From Prevotella sp. (GTDB lineage: Bacteria > Bacteroidota > Bacteroidia > Bacteroidales > Bacteroidaceae), in contig JAEEQB010000015.1 in NCBI GenBank assembly GCA_016285075.1, positions 21,954 through 85,953 on the forward strand: a DNA stretch of 64,000 nucleotides, given 5' to 3'. Below, piece by piece: positions 55,756 to 64,000 of the stretch; positions within the stretch are counted from its first letter, which is position 1; the number at the start of each line of letters is the position of its first letter. The position numbers and the translations under genes were made by a program. Below the pieces are notes generated by a model. That model had not been told where the DNA came from, did no database searches, and worked only from the letters and a program-made list of their open reading frames with translations.

Positions 55756-55842
55756 TTTTCAGCGGCCGCTGCCGATATTAGCAGCGGCCGCTGCTATTTT
55801 CGTTGGCGGCCGCTGCCAATTTCGGCAGCGGTCGCTGAAAAA
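55756..55842. terminator. Large GC-rich compound inverted repeat, probable terminator
   Basis: TTTTCAGCGGCCGCTGCCGA at 55756-55775 pairs with TTCGGCAGCGGTCGCTGAAAA at the right end. Inner GCAGCGGCCGC and GCGGCCGCTGC segments pair as well. A long branched hairpin forms between the convergent giant 3 gene and the sensor kinase gene, with T/A runs at both ends. Confidence 0.6.
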
Positions 55843-55911
55843 TCGTATGGTACGGGTAAACTCCCGCGAAGCTACGAGCAAACTCCCGCTTTGCTACGGG
55901 CTCTCACCCTC

Positions 55912-56010
55912 AGAGCTACGGGAGGGCTTTCGTTCTGTTACGGAAGGGCATTCGTTCTTTTACGGAAGGGCATTCGTTCTGTTGCGGGAGGGCTTTCGTT
56001 CAGTTGCGGA
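55912..56010. repeat. 22-bp tandem repeat next to the sensor kinase 3' end
   Basis: Four copies with exact 22-bp spacing (AGGGC boxes at 55923, 55945, 55967 and 55989), unit roughly TTACGGAAGGGCATTCGTTC. Earlier, more decayed copies with CTACGGG are seen from about 55870. It ends just before the stop codon of the kinase gene. Confidence 0.75.
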
Positions 56011-56014
56011 ACAC

Positions 56015-57181
56015 TCAACACTTATTACCCTTCACCTCTATCCGGAAGGTGGTGCCAACGCCCACTTCGGACTGCTTGACGAAGATGCGACCGTGATGGT
56101 ATTCCTCTACGATGCGGCGCGCCAAGGAAAGGCCGAGACCCCAGCCACGCTTCTTTGTGGTGAAGCCTGGCGTAAAAACGTTCTTCAGGTCTTTCTTTCG
56201 GATGCCCTTGCCGTTGTCGGCCACTTCTATCACCACTTTTCCCGACTCCTCCAGCAGCGTCAGCACAATGCGGCCAGAGCCTTCCATGGCGTCAACGGCA
56301 TTCTTGCAGAGGTTCTCAATGACCCATTCAAAGAGCGAGGCGTTCATCTTGACAACGACATCATGGTCGGGCAGACGGCGCACTATCTCCACCTTCTTCG
56401 ACGTGCGGCGGTCCATGTAGGCGGTGACGTGTTCCAGCACTTCGTTCATGGAGGAATCGACGGGTTCGGGCAGGGAGCCAATCTTCGAGAAACGTTCGGC
56501 AATACGCTCCAGCCGTCGGACGTCCTGCGACATCTCGGGAATGAGCTCGTCATCAGGATACTGCTCCTTCAGAATCTCCACCCATGCCATCAACGAGGAG
56601 ATGGGGGTGCCCAGCTGGTGAGCCGTTTCCTTCGACAGACCTACCCACACCTTGTTCTGCTCGGCCTTCTTCGATGAGAGCAGGGCAAAGATGGCCACCA
56701 CGACGAAGATCATGACGATGCCCAGCTGGACGTAAGGCCACTGGGTGAGACGTTTGAGGAGTGTGGACTCATCGTAGCACACCAACTGGTAGTCTACGGA
56801 GTCGTCGGACTCTATCTTGATATAGTCTCCTGAGCGCAGCATACGCTGGGCATAGGCACTGACATAGGCATCGGAATCCTCTGCGGTGTCTTCATCCATG
56901 TGGATATTGCGATAGTCGGTGACTGTCCCGGCAGAGTCCATCACAATGACGGGGATGGTGTTGTTGCCCTGGATGACATTGAGCACCAGTGTCAGGTCAG
57001 TGCTCTCGTCGGCTTCGTTGAGTGCCCGCAGGGCCTCGGCCCACGTCTCCATCTTGGCACGTTCCTCACGCTGCAGGTCACGCACTAAATAGTGAGAGAC
57101 CAAGAGGGAGACAACGGCGATAATCACTGCCGCTATGACCAAGAGTATCTTTACCTGACGGATTCTGTCTGTCCACTGCAT
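56015..57181 (-). CDS. Membrane sensor histidine kinase (orphan)
   Basis: 388-residue two-component sensor kinase. Transmembrane segments at about 11-33 and 149-168 enclose a periplasmic sensor domain of about 115 residues. The H-box is KETAHQLGTPISSL (His188), the N-box ENLCKNAVDAM, G1 VADNGKGI and G2 KRGWGLGLSLARRI, so dimerisation and ATP-binding domains look complete. No HAMP is obvious between the second membrane segment and the H-box. No response regulator is next to it, so the partner must lie elsewhere. The signal is unknown. Confidence 0.92.
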   Translation of the reverse strand: MQWTDRIRQVKILLVIAAVIIAVVSLLVSHYLVRDLQREERAKMETWAEALRALNEADESTDLTLVLNVIQGNNTIPVIVMDSAGTVTDYRNIHMDEDTAEDSDAYVSAYAQRMLRSGDYIKIESDDSVDYQLVCYDESTLLKRLTQWPYVQLGIVMIFVVVAIFALLSSKKAEQNKVWVGLSKETAHQLGTPISSLMAWVEILKEQYPDDELIPEMSQDVRRLERIAERFSKIGSLPEPVDSSMNEVLEHVTAYMDRRTSKKVEIVRRLPDHDVVVKMNASLFEWVIENLCKNAVDAMEGSGRIVLTLLEESGKVVIEVADNGKGIRKKDLKNVFTPGFTTKKRGWGLGLSLARRIVEEYHHGRIFVKQSEVGVGTTFRIEVKGNKC

Positions 57182-57218
57182 ACTCTATAATAACGCAGGC
57201 ATCGCCAATTTATTGTAT

Positions 57219-57263
57219 AAACACGAAAAAGGGGTGCCCGTTGGAGCACCCCTTTTTCGTGTT
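57219..57263. terminator. Bidirectional intrinsic terminator
   Basis: AAACACGAAAAAGGGGTGC (57219-57237) pairs perfectly with GCACCCCTTTTTCGTGTTT (57245-57263) across a short loop. It ends the Omp28 operon, just upstream of the kinase gene on the same strand. Confidence 0.88.
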
Positions 57264-57270
57264 TATTTCT

Positions 57271-60072
57271 TTATTTCACATAGACTTTCTTACCCTTACG
57301 GAGATAGAGGCCCTGAGCGGGTGGTTCGCTGAGACGCTGTCCCTTCAGGTTATACCATTCCTCATCGACCATTTTTCCATTTTGGTCGAAGCCTGCTATA
57401 CCGGTATCCACACCGGTCTCCTGGGAGATGGTCACCAGTGAATAGGCCTTCTCGCCACTGCATATAAGCTTGACATCGGCAGAGCGCTGGTCGCCTGCAT
57501 TGGCTGCAACATGGAAGTTGATGATCAGCTGTTCGCCATTGACGATGTAGTCGTATTTCAGCCAGGTGCTGGCCAACAGGGGAACATGGGTATTGACTAT
57601 GATGCCGGGAGCGAAGTTGGCCATGGTGACTGTCACGTCACCGCCTTCCTTAGGAACGACAGCACCGGCTGGTGAGACAGATGTGACAATAACGCTGGGC
57701 TTACGTATATCCAACACTTTCACGTCGACGAGTTCAACGGTTCCGTTAAAGGTCTTTTTAGGACCTTCCACAGTAACCTCATTACCCACTTCTATTCCCA
57801 GGCTGGAGAAGTTCTTCGTCTTTCCCTGGGCATCAAGAGTTCCATAGATGTAGATCTGGCCGGTCTCGTCCTCCAAGTACCAATTGCCATAGGTAGTATT
57901 GGAGATGGACTTACAGATGCCTGTCACACGGAAGGTGTCGCCATCGGCACCTGCAATGACTTCGGCACAGGTGGAAGGCTGAAGTCCGGAGGGCTGATAG
58001 TCACCAATGAGGGCCTTGCCAGCGGCATAGACTTTACCCGTGGCCTTTTCGATGAGCAGCGCAACGACATAGAGCTTGGACTTATCCTGGATCTTACCAT
58101 TGGCAGAGATATCTGCACGATAAGTGCTCTCAATCTCCTTGCCTGAGACCACCTGACCACTGATGGAGCCGTTGACACCATAGTGGACGCCCCAGCCATC
58201 GATGGCTACATGGTCGTAAACCATATCAATGATGGTCTGTGGCTTGGTCACCAGTTCCATCAAACGGGGGTCATTACCTGCATCTGCTGGATTGTTGGAG
58301 TAGAAATTGTACTGAGCCCATTCTGAAGTAGTGCCCTTCATTCCGTCCTCTACCAGCACATAGCCGATGGCAAAGGGAGAGTCTGGTGCATTGAAGCCCA
58401 GCTTCGTGCGGGTATCTATGCGAATGGAGGTCTTGGCCTCGTCAGCCCAGCAGGCCGTGGCAGTGATCTCACCGGGGAATGTTGTCTTCAGCACGTTTTC
58501 AATGTGATTGACAATTCCTATGTAGGGATCCACCAGAGTGCCTCGGTTCACCGTGGCTTTGGGATAGGAACCAGAACTAAACCAACTGTAGGCAGAAGTC
58601 TCCATGGGGTCGCCGTAATGGAGGGCGATGGTCTGCACCCTATCGCCATAGGTCTCGTTCACCAGCTGGAGTCCCACGAAGCCACGTGTACACCAGCCGC
58701 ACCAAGTGCCGGTAAACTCCTCCATGAGAAGCGTGGGACTGGACTGATAGTCAAGGGTGGTCAGCATACCTCTGACCTTGTTGCCATCTATCGGCACTCC
58801 GTTGATCTTGGTGATGGTAACCAGCTTTTCCTTGGGCGTGCACTCATTGTCGGCAGACAGAGTAAGCAGGAAACTGCCTTCGCAGAAACCACCATGAGAG
58901 GCAATGCCTGGAATAGAAGCCGAGGCATGCTGCTCGGCAGAGGCCACGCCATCGGAAGTCACAACATAAGAAATGTCGGTAATATCGCTGATACCATAGT
59001 TCAACAAGTAGACAGGAACCTGCGTAGTAGTGCCCTTCATGGTATAGACGGGATCGAAGTCGTAGGGTGTAATACGATGATCGGTAAAGTTGTCGCTGCC
59101 GAAGCATACCCTGGACACCAGATTACCACTTACCTCTTTCCAACCGGCACCGTCAGGTGAGTTCAGGAAGAACGCCCCATTACGGGTCAACGAGGTCAGG
59201 GTGCGAAGCAGGGCACGATTGCCCTCCCTGATACTGACATCGATGATATCGAACGAGAAGCCTACATAAAGTCCCCCTTCAGGGATCTCGTAACCACGGC
59301 TGAAGAGCACGTCGTTGAACTCTTCGAATTTGAGTTCACCGACATCCTTTACTTCCAGACAGCCACTGCCATCCGGTTCCGGTAGCCGAGTGGATACCCA
59401 TACCTGCACGTTGGCCATGGCCAGGGAATAGGGGAAGAAGCTGAAGCCGTCGATGGTGGTTCCCTCACCGCCAACGAAGTCGTAGGGGATGAAGGTGGCA
59501 GCATTGTAGCGACCATTCTGAGGCGTGTTCTGATAATACCATCCGGCATTCTCATCGGCATCGTGGTTTGTCCACCAGAGTTGCTGGGTGGTGGCAGTCT
59601 GCCCATTGGTCATCACAATGTTCACCGTGTGCTGCTCTCCACTCACCGTTGCACGGAGGACAGCCTCCAGGCGTCCCTCCTTGACATTGGAAGCATCGAA
59701 CTGCACCTGTGTCACACCCTTCTCAGTTTTAAAGTCCTTCTGGAGCGAAGAGGTTTTCATGATCACGCAGTTTCCTCCCATGCACCACTGGATACGAGCA
59801 GGACTGAGGGTGTTGCTGAGAATCTCCAATGTAGCCGACCCTGAAAGGTCAGCGCCACTGATGGATGCTAACAGGAGCCCGTTCATCGGGTCGCTGGAAG
59901 GATTCGTCTCACAGTTCAACTCTTCTGGGAAGAACACATCCGGCTCTGCCTTGATGGTCACCGTGGCGCCATCGGGAAGGGATTGTCCACCATAGCGGAA
60001 CTCAAACGTCTGTGCCTGACTGACCAATGTCATACCCAGGCAGAGTAACAATAGTGATAATAGTCTTTTCAT
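57271..60072 (-). CDS. Large Omp28-type exported protein with thioredoxin-like, OB-like and BACON-like parts
   Basis: 933 residues. The signal peptide MKRLLSLLLLCLGMTLVSQAQ is followed by an N-terminal beta-rich region. Around 450-650 is an Omp28/thioredoxin-like domain with LLMEEFTGTWCGWCTRG (a CGWC pair). Next is an OB-fold-like segment (about 705-785: VTGICKSISNTTYGNWYLEDETGQIYIYG), then a BACON-like strand domain (about 790-890) and a terminal WYNLKGQRLSEPPAQGLYLRKGKKVYVK, like the sorting tail of exported proteins. Last gene of the TlpA-DUF6029-Omp28 operon. Role by context: surface or outer-membrane redox-linked protein. Confidence 0.82.
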   Translation of the reverse strand: MKRLLSLLLLCLGMTLVSQAQTFEFRYGGQSLPDGATVTIKAEPDVFFPEELNCETNPSSDPMNGLLLASISGADLSGSATLEILSNTLSPARIQWCMGGNCVIMKTSSLQKDFKTEKGVTQVQFDASNVKEGRLEAVLRATVSGEQHTVNIVMTNGQTATTQQLWWTNHDADENAGWYYQNTPQNGRYNAATFIPYDFVGGEGTTIDGFSFFPYSLAMANVQVWVSTRLPEPDGSGCLEVKDVGELKFEEFNDVLFSRGYEIPEGGLYVGFSFDIIDVSIREGNRALLRTLTSLTRNGAFFLNSPDGAGWKEVSGNLVSRVCFGSDNFTDHRITPYDFDPVYTMKGTTTQVPVYLLNYGISDITDISYVVTSDGVASAEQHASASIPGIASHGGFCEGSFLLTLSADNECTPKEKLVTITKINGVPIDGNKVRGMLTTLDYQSSPTLLMEEFTGTWCGWCTRGFVGLQLVNETYGDRVQTIALHYGDPMETSAYSWFSSGSYPKATVNRGTLVDPYIGIVNHIENVLKTTFPGEITATACWADEAKTSIRIDTRTKLGFNAPDSPFAIGYVLVEDGMKGTTSEWAQYNFYSNNPADAGNDPRLMELVTKPQTIIDMVYDHVAIDGWGVHYGVNGSISGQVVSGKEIESTYRADISANGKIQDKSKLYVVALLIEKATGKVYAAGKALIGDYQPSGLQPSTCAEVIAGADGDTFRVTGICKSISNTTYGNWYLEDETGQIYIYGTLDAQGKTKNFSSLGIEVGNEVTVEGPKKTFNGTVELVDVKVLDIRKPSVIVTSVSPAGAVVPKEGGDVTVTMANFAPGIIVNTHVPLLASTWLKYDYIVNGEQLIINFHVAANAGDQRSADVKLICSGEKAYSLVTISQETGVDTGIAGFDQNGKMVDEEWYNLKGQRLSEPPAQGLYLRKGKKVYVK

Positions 60073-60095
60073 AATCCTTTATCTTTATTCATACT

Positions 60096-60896
60096 TCATT
60101 GATCATTTAGGGGCGCTTCATGTTGGCCGAAGGGTAGCTTTACGACCTGCTGCACACCACCATCATCATAGACAAACGCCACCAGGGAAAGATGGTTCTT
60201 GTTCCATCCTTCGTCCAGGTCAACACGGAAAGGTAATACATACTCCTGACCCGGCTGCCAGTCAACGGGAGTTCCCCAGTCACCATTGACAGCCTTGCGC
60301 AACACGTGGTTATGGACGAAGGAAGAGTTCATCTGTCCATCGGGCATCATCTGAGGAGCCACGATAGAATCTTCCGTCAGCCAGAGCTGCAGATGGCCTG
60401 ACACAGACTGATGCACAACAGCTTTGACCTCTGCCGACAGCCCGTCGGATGCAGAAGAGTGGCAAGTCAACGAGAGATTGGCGGGTGAAGGCTGCTGCAG
60501 GGCATTGTGAACCATCGTCTGCCACTGAGTCTGCAGGGCTACCCCACCCTTCCGGTTGATGAGCCCCGACGGCTCCACTTCCACCTGCCAATAATCATAA
60601 TAGGTGTCGCCGACCTGCGTACGCAAACCTGTCAGGCGGTCACTGTTCCACACTGCCAACGGACCGGAATGGATACCCACGGCTATGACATTCTCCTTGC
60701 CATACTGCTGTTCCAGCTGTTCTATCTCAATGATGGCATTAGGACAGTTCACACAACGCTGACCGGTAAAGTCTTCAATTAGCACAGCCCTGTTGACTGC
60801 GGGCGGCTCTACATAGACCAAACGCTCGTCCTCAGGGATTTCACTACAGGCTATAGCCGTCAGCATCATCGCCAGTATGCAGAATGCTTGTTTCAT
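60096..60896 (-). CDS. Omp28-related lipoprotein
   Basis: 266-residue lipoprotein (lipobox AIAC, Cys17). It has the thioredoxin-like Omp28 start: VNRAVLIEDFTGQRCVNCPNA with Cys48 and Cys51, then ENVIAVGIHSG. The remainder is the strand-rich Omp28 C-terminal part. The frame is open to 60962, but I start at 60896 (MKQAFCILAMMLTAIAC) because it gives a lipoprotein signal and follows the upstream stop by 4 bp. The CVNC pair is placed as in TlpA-like enzymes, so a thiol role is plausible, but Omp28 proteins have no firmly known reaction. Confidence 0.84.
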   Translation of the reverse strand: MKQAFCILAMMLTAIACSEIPEDERLVYVEPPAVNRAVLIEDFTGQRCVNCPNAIIEIEQLEQQYGKENVIAVGIHSGPLAVWNSDRLTGLRTQVGDTYYDYWQVEVEPSGLINRKGGVALQTQWQTMVHNALQQPSPANLSLTCHSSASDGLSAEVKAVVHQSVSGHLQLWLTEDSIVAPQMMPDGQMNSSFVHNHVLRKAVNGDWGTPVDWQPGQEYVLPFRVDLDEGWNKNHLSLVAFVYDDGGVQQVVKLPFGQHEAPLNDQ

Positions 60897-60900
60897 CTCG

Positions 60901-62559
60901 TCAGAAGTTATAGTTATACGACAACGAAAGACCTTTGCTCGCAGGAACAAACCTGCACACACCTCCAGAACATTGGTAACTGGCCCTGGTACGACCGTAG
61001 CCTACCTGCAGACGATGAGCTCCGGTGCTGTAGGCTACAGAACCCATATAATAATGTACGTGTGTGTCACCGACATTATAATTATCAGAGATACTCACCA
61101 TCCAATGGGGAGCCATCGACAGTTCCAGTAAGCCAAAGGCCCAGTCGCCCTCGTCCTGTTTGGTAAAGAGATACTGAAGCTCACTACGCAGGCTCAGATG
61201 GGGACTGATGCGGTATTTGGCTTCGCCCACAAGGATGTCAGCATGGATCATCCCGCCCTCACCCTCTATGGCCGTCATGTTATACAACTGGTTCATATAC
61301 ATCAGGTTCATACGAAGCGACTTGGTGATGCGCTTCTCCACCTGCACGTTCAAGTCCTGATAATAGGTCTGGTTGCCCCATTTCCAGAAATCAGAATGAT
61401 AGCCGTCAGAACCTGCCACCTGCCCGTTCAGGGTCTTCGGCTGCTGATCGATGGCATGGACATGCGAGAACTCCAGCTTCAGCGTTGTGCCATAACGACC
61501 ACCGAACAGTGTCTTGGGCTTGAAGGTATAAGCTCCCTCGGCCTGATAGGCCCATTCGCCATTAGGATTGGTAGCGTAGGGATAGGAGGCAGGAAGGGCA
61601 TAGGTATGCTCCATAGTGAAAGCCGGCAGATGATTGATGGACGAAGAGATGCCCGTCATGGTGCGACGACTGCGGAAAGTCATATTGTCGCTGCGTTTCA
61701 CCTGCAGCAGCAGGCTGACGCCACGTTTAGAATAAGAACCCGACAACATGGCCACATGGCCACGACGGTAGATATAACCATTGTCGAAAGAGGGATCCTG
61801 CGATTTTCCGGCATATTCAGCCAGCAGGCTCACGTTTCCTTTCTGGAACCGGGCTCTCACGTCAAAGGCATTAACATGGGTAGGGAGGTTCAGCTTATGC
61901 AAGGCATCTGTCATAATATCCTCCTCACCTTCATGCTTGTTCACAAACGAAGCGCCAACACTCAGGTAGCTGTCCGATTGCCTCAGAGGCTTGATCCATT
62001 GATCCAGATCCACCTCCACGTCTGCACCTGATATCCAGGAGTCGTTCAGTTTCCAATAGCGACGCTGCTTACCCGACAGCACCTTCATGGTAACGCCCGA
62101 GACCGGTTTATATAGGAGCCTGCCACCGATCAACGCGTTGTCAACGCCTAAGCTACGCTCTTCGTAGGTGCGGAAAATGAAGCCTGATCCAAACTGGTCG
62201 TAGATGCTTCCAGCCGTCAGTTCCACATTCCTGAAATGACCCTTCACATAGGCACTGCCTATGCCCCAACCCTGAAGGTCGCGTTCATAGCCTGGCAGCG
62301 GATGTTCCAAGTATTCCACACGTAGTCCTGCATCCACGAACTTGCTCTGTAGCACGACTTCTGCATAGCTGTTGGTCTGTGCCCAGTCGTCCACCTCAGT
62401 AATGCCGATCGTCTCGTCCTTCTGAGGAATCAGCACATCACTCTGTACACTTCCTGTCACAGTAACGCCCCCTCCTCCAGACTCCTGTCCCATCAAGGGC
62501 AAGCAGGATTCCGCCAGCAGCAACGCCACAGCCATCGCCCACAGTAACCGACTACTCAT
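60901..62559 (-). CDS. DUF6029 family outer-membrane protein
   Basis: 552 residues with a signal peptide (MSSRLLWAMAVALLLAESCLPLMGQ) and the pattern of an outer-membrane beta barrel: alternating strands with aromatic ends (AYVKGHFRNVELTAGSIYDQFGSGFIFRTYEERSLGVDNALIGG) and a closing strand SLSYNYNF ending in Phe. It matches the DUF6029 family, usually found beside Omp28-type genes in Bacteroidales. Its partner genes lie 13 bp upstream (tlpA-like) and 4 bp downstream, so the operon is tight. Confidence 0.82.
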   Translation of the reverse strand: MSSRLLWAMAVALLLAESCLPLMGQESGGGGVTVTGSVQSDVLIPQKDETIGITEVDDWAQTNSYAEVVLQSKFVDAGLRVEYLEHPLPGYERDLQGWGIGSAYVKGHFRNVELTAGSIYDQFGSGFIFRTYEERSLGVDNALIGGRLLYKPVSGVTMKVLSGKQRRYWKLNDSWISGADVEVDLDQWIKPLRQSDSYLSVGASFVNKHEGEEDIMTDALHKLNLPTHVNAFDVRARFQKGNVSLLAEYAGKSQDPSFDNGYIYRRGHVAMLSGSYSKRGVSLLLQVKRSDNMTFRSRRTMTGISSSINHLPAFTMEHTYALPASYPYATNPNGEWAYQAEGAYTFKPKTLFGGRYGTTLKLEFSHVHAIDQQPKTLNGQVAGSDGYHSDFWKWGNQTYYQDLNVQVEKRITKSLRMNLMYMNQLYNMTAIEGEGGMIHADILVGEAKYRISPHLSLRSELQYLFTKQDEGDWAFGLLELSMAPHWMVSISDNYNVGDTHVHYYMGSVAYSTGAHRLQVGYGRTRASYQCSGGVCRFVPASKGLSLSYNYNF

Positions 62560-62572
62560 CTTTTACCACTTA

Positions 62573-63079
62573 TCATTTATCTTTTTCCCCTGCAGAAGCG
62601 CAGATCTTCCTTACCTCTTCTATCAGTTCCTCCTCAGCTCCGTCAGTATAGCCCTGATGCTTATAGGCTATACGTCCCTTGCCATCTATAATCAATGTAT
62701 AAGGAATGAGCTGAATGCCTAAAGCCCGTTTGAAGTCACTGTTCGGATCAAGCAATACTTCGTAGGGCCATCCGGAACGGTCGACCAAAGGTTTCACCTT
62801 ATTAATATGATGGGCTTCATCTATAGAGACTGCTATCAACTTAACACCTGTCTCCTCCTGCCATTCATCGTAGACTTCGCTGATGGCACTCAACTCACGG
62901 TTGCACGGTTTACACCAGGTGGCAAAGAAGTCAATAATCAATGGGCGGCCACCATTCTGCAGTGTATCAGTACGTACAGCCTTTCCACTGATATCCTTCA
63001 AGTCTACGGCGGGCAACTGTGCATCAACGGTAAGCACACCCATCAGCATAGACAAACAAAATAAGATACGTAGTTTCAT
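62573..63079 (-). CDS. TlpA-type thioredoxin-like protein
   Basis: 168-residue exported thioredoxin-fold protein. The signal peptide MKLRILFCLSMLMGVLTVDA is followed by LIIDFFATWCKPCNREL with the redox pair Cys56-Cys59 and a cis-proline region (LIPYTLIID). It would carry out thiol-disulphide exchange in the periplasm. First gene of the operon with DUF6029 and two Omp28-type genes, which suggests those cysteine-containing partners as possible targets. Confidence 0.9.
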   Translation of the reverse strand: MKLRILFCLSMLMGVLTVDAQLPAVDLKDISGKAVRTDTLQNGGRPLIIDFFATWCKPCNRELSAISEVYDEWQEETGVKLIAVSIDEAHHINKVKPLVDRSGWPYEVLLDPNSDFKRALGIQLIPYTLIIDGKGRIAYKHQGYTDGAEEELIEEVRKICASAGEKDK

Positions 63080-63187
63080 ATCCTTTCTAATTAAATGACA
63101 ATTACTTCAGCTTCAAGCCTTCTATATCACTAACCACTGCAAGGTGTGATAAAACACCTTTGCTTTCGGTCAACTGATAAGTTGCTG

Positions 63188-63195
63188 CAAATGTA
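63188..63195 (-). promoter_or_regulatory. Candidate -7 box for the tlpA-Omp28 operon
   Basis: TACATTTG on the minus strand fits TAnnTTTG, about 110 bp before the tlpA-like start. No TTTG is seen at the normal -33 spacing, so this is tentative. Confidence 0.45.
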
Positions 63196-63351
63196 CACAA
63201 AAAACTTGAATTATAGGCCAGTCCAATAAAGATTTTATTATCTTTAGATGAAAGATAATGAAAAACGACAGAAAAGCGAAACAAATAGCTATTCATTTTC
63301 AATAGCGTATCAAAGGTGTGAATAATTGAAAAAGGTAAGCAATGAGCAAGG

Positions 63352-63392
63352 AAAACGAAGAAGCCCTGCTCCACGACTGTGGAACAGGGCTC
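63352..63392 (-). terminator. rrn operon terminator
   Basis: On the minus strand GCCCTGTTCCAC and GTGGAGCAGGGC form a hairpin, followed by a T-rich tract (TTCTTCGTTTTCC). It lies just past the 5S 3' end. Confidence 0.78.
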
Positions 63393-63404
63393 CGTTCTCT
63401 AAAG

Positions 63405-63515
<111 letters not shown>

Positions 63516-63684
63516 TGTGCGCTTCGCTAAATGACTAATGGGAAATGATGGATGACGACTCAAAGACATCCGCATCACCGCAAGCCACCGCGTATGGGAT
63601 TGACATCACAGACACAAGAACTGCAACGCAAGGAAAGTACCTAACGAATGCTCATACAGCTGAAAACATGCGCCTCGCGGCGGA

Positions 63685-64000
<316 letters not shown>

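Noticed and set aside
55847..56677. 276-residue plus-strand frame over the tandem repeat and sensor kinase
   Set aside because: The first part is translated repeat and the rest is antisense to the well-supported kinase.
58504..59160. 218-residue plus-strand frame within the Omp28-type gene
   Set aside because: Antisense shadow with no leader or motif; the minus-strand gene is continuous with domains.

Overview
The window looks like a chromosomal segment from a gut- or rumen-type Bacteroidales, most likely Prevotellaceae. The support is: Bacteroidetes-type promoters (-33 TTTG/TTG, about 20 bp, -7 TAnnTTTG) before several genes; P. gingivalis-type fimbrillin and Mfa2/FimB lipoproteins; DUF4252, DUF3575, DUF6029 and Omp28-type proteins; C-terminal sorting-type tails; and a dense set of short repeats in gene leaders. 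Species was not determined.

Layout. (1) 1-7000 is housekeeping: the 3' end of glyS, an FKBP-like lipoprotein, a DUF4252 protein and an aspartyl-protease/PDZ protein, a small lipoprotein, and a minus-strand operon yceD-rpmF-fabH-era. (2) 7000-7840 has no gene and holds several repeats. (3) 7839-35433 is one long plus-strand surface locus: DUF3575 protein, four large paralogous fimbrillin-like lipoproteins, an Mfa2/FimB-like anchor, two smaller fimbrillins, a giant secreted protein of about 4000 residues built from YGGGN repeats and ending in a type IX-like sorting domain, and a smaller secreted protein. An AAA-ATPase/PD-(D/E)XK gene sits inside it. (4) 35434-36561 is non-coding and rich in palindromes. 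(5) 36562-55731 is a second surface locus: a decayed AAA-ATPase/nuclease gene, a RhuM-type gene, a 2455-residue giant, a second, internally deleted RhuM-type gene, and a 2900-residue giant of almost pure YGGG repeats. (6) 56015-63079 on the minus strand holds an orphan sensor kinase and a TlpA/DUF6029/Omp28/Omp28 operon. (7) The right edge is the 3' part of an rrn operon (23S 3' end, 5S, terminator), minus strand.

How it may work together (inference): the fimbrillins and the Mfa2-like anchor would build a type V-like fimbria. The giant T9SS-type protein encoded next to them resembles in position the large Mfa5 protein of the P. gingivalis mfa cluster and could be a very long fimbria-associated adhesin. 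The two other giants share its repeat family.

The least explained signal is the pairing of RhuM/PLD-like and AAA/PD-(D/E)XK genes with giant surface genes. Both RhuM-type genes sit directly before the start of a giant gene and are bracketed by direct repeats (29 bp and 15 bp). The ATPase-RhuM-giant set has a strong promoter with a perfect 20-bp palindrome across its -33 box.
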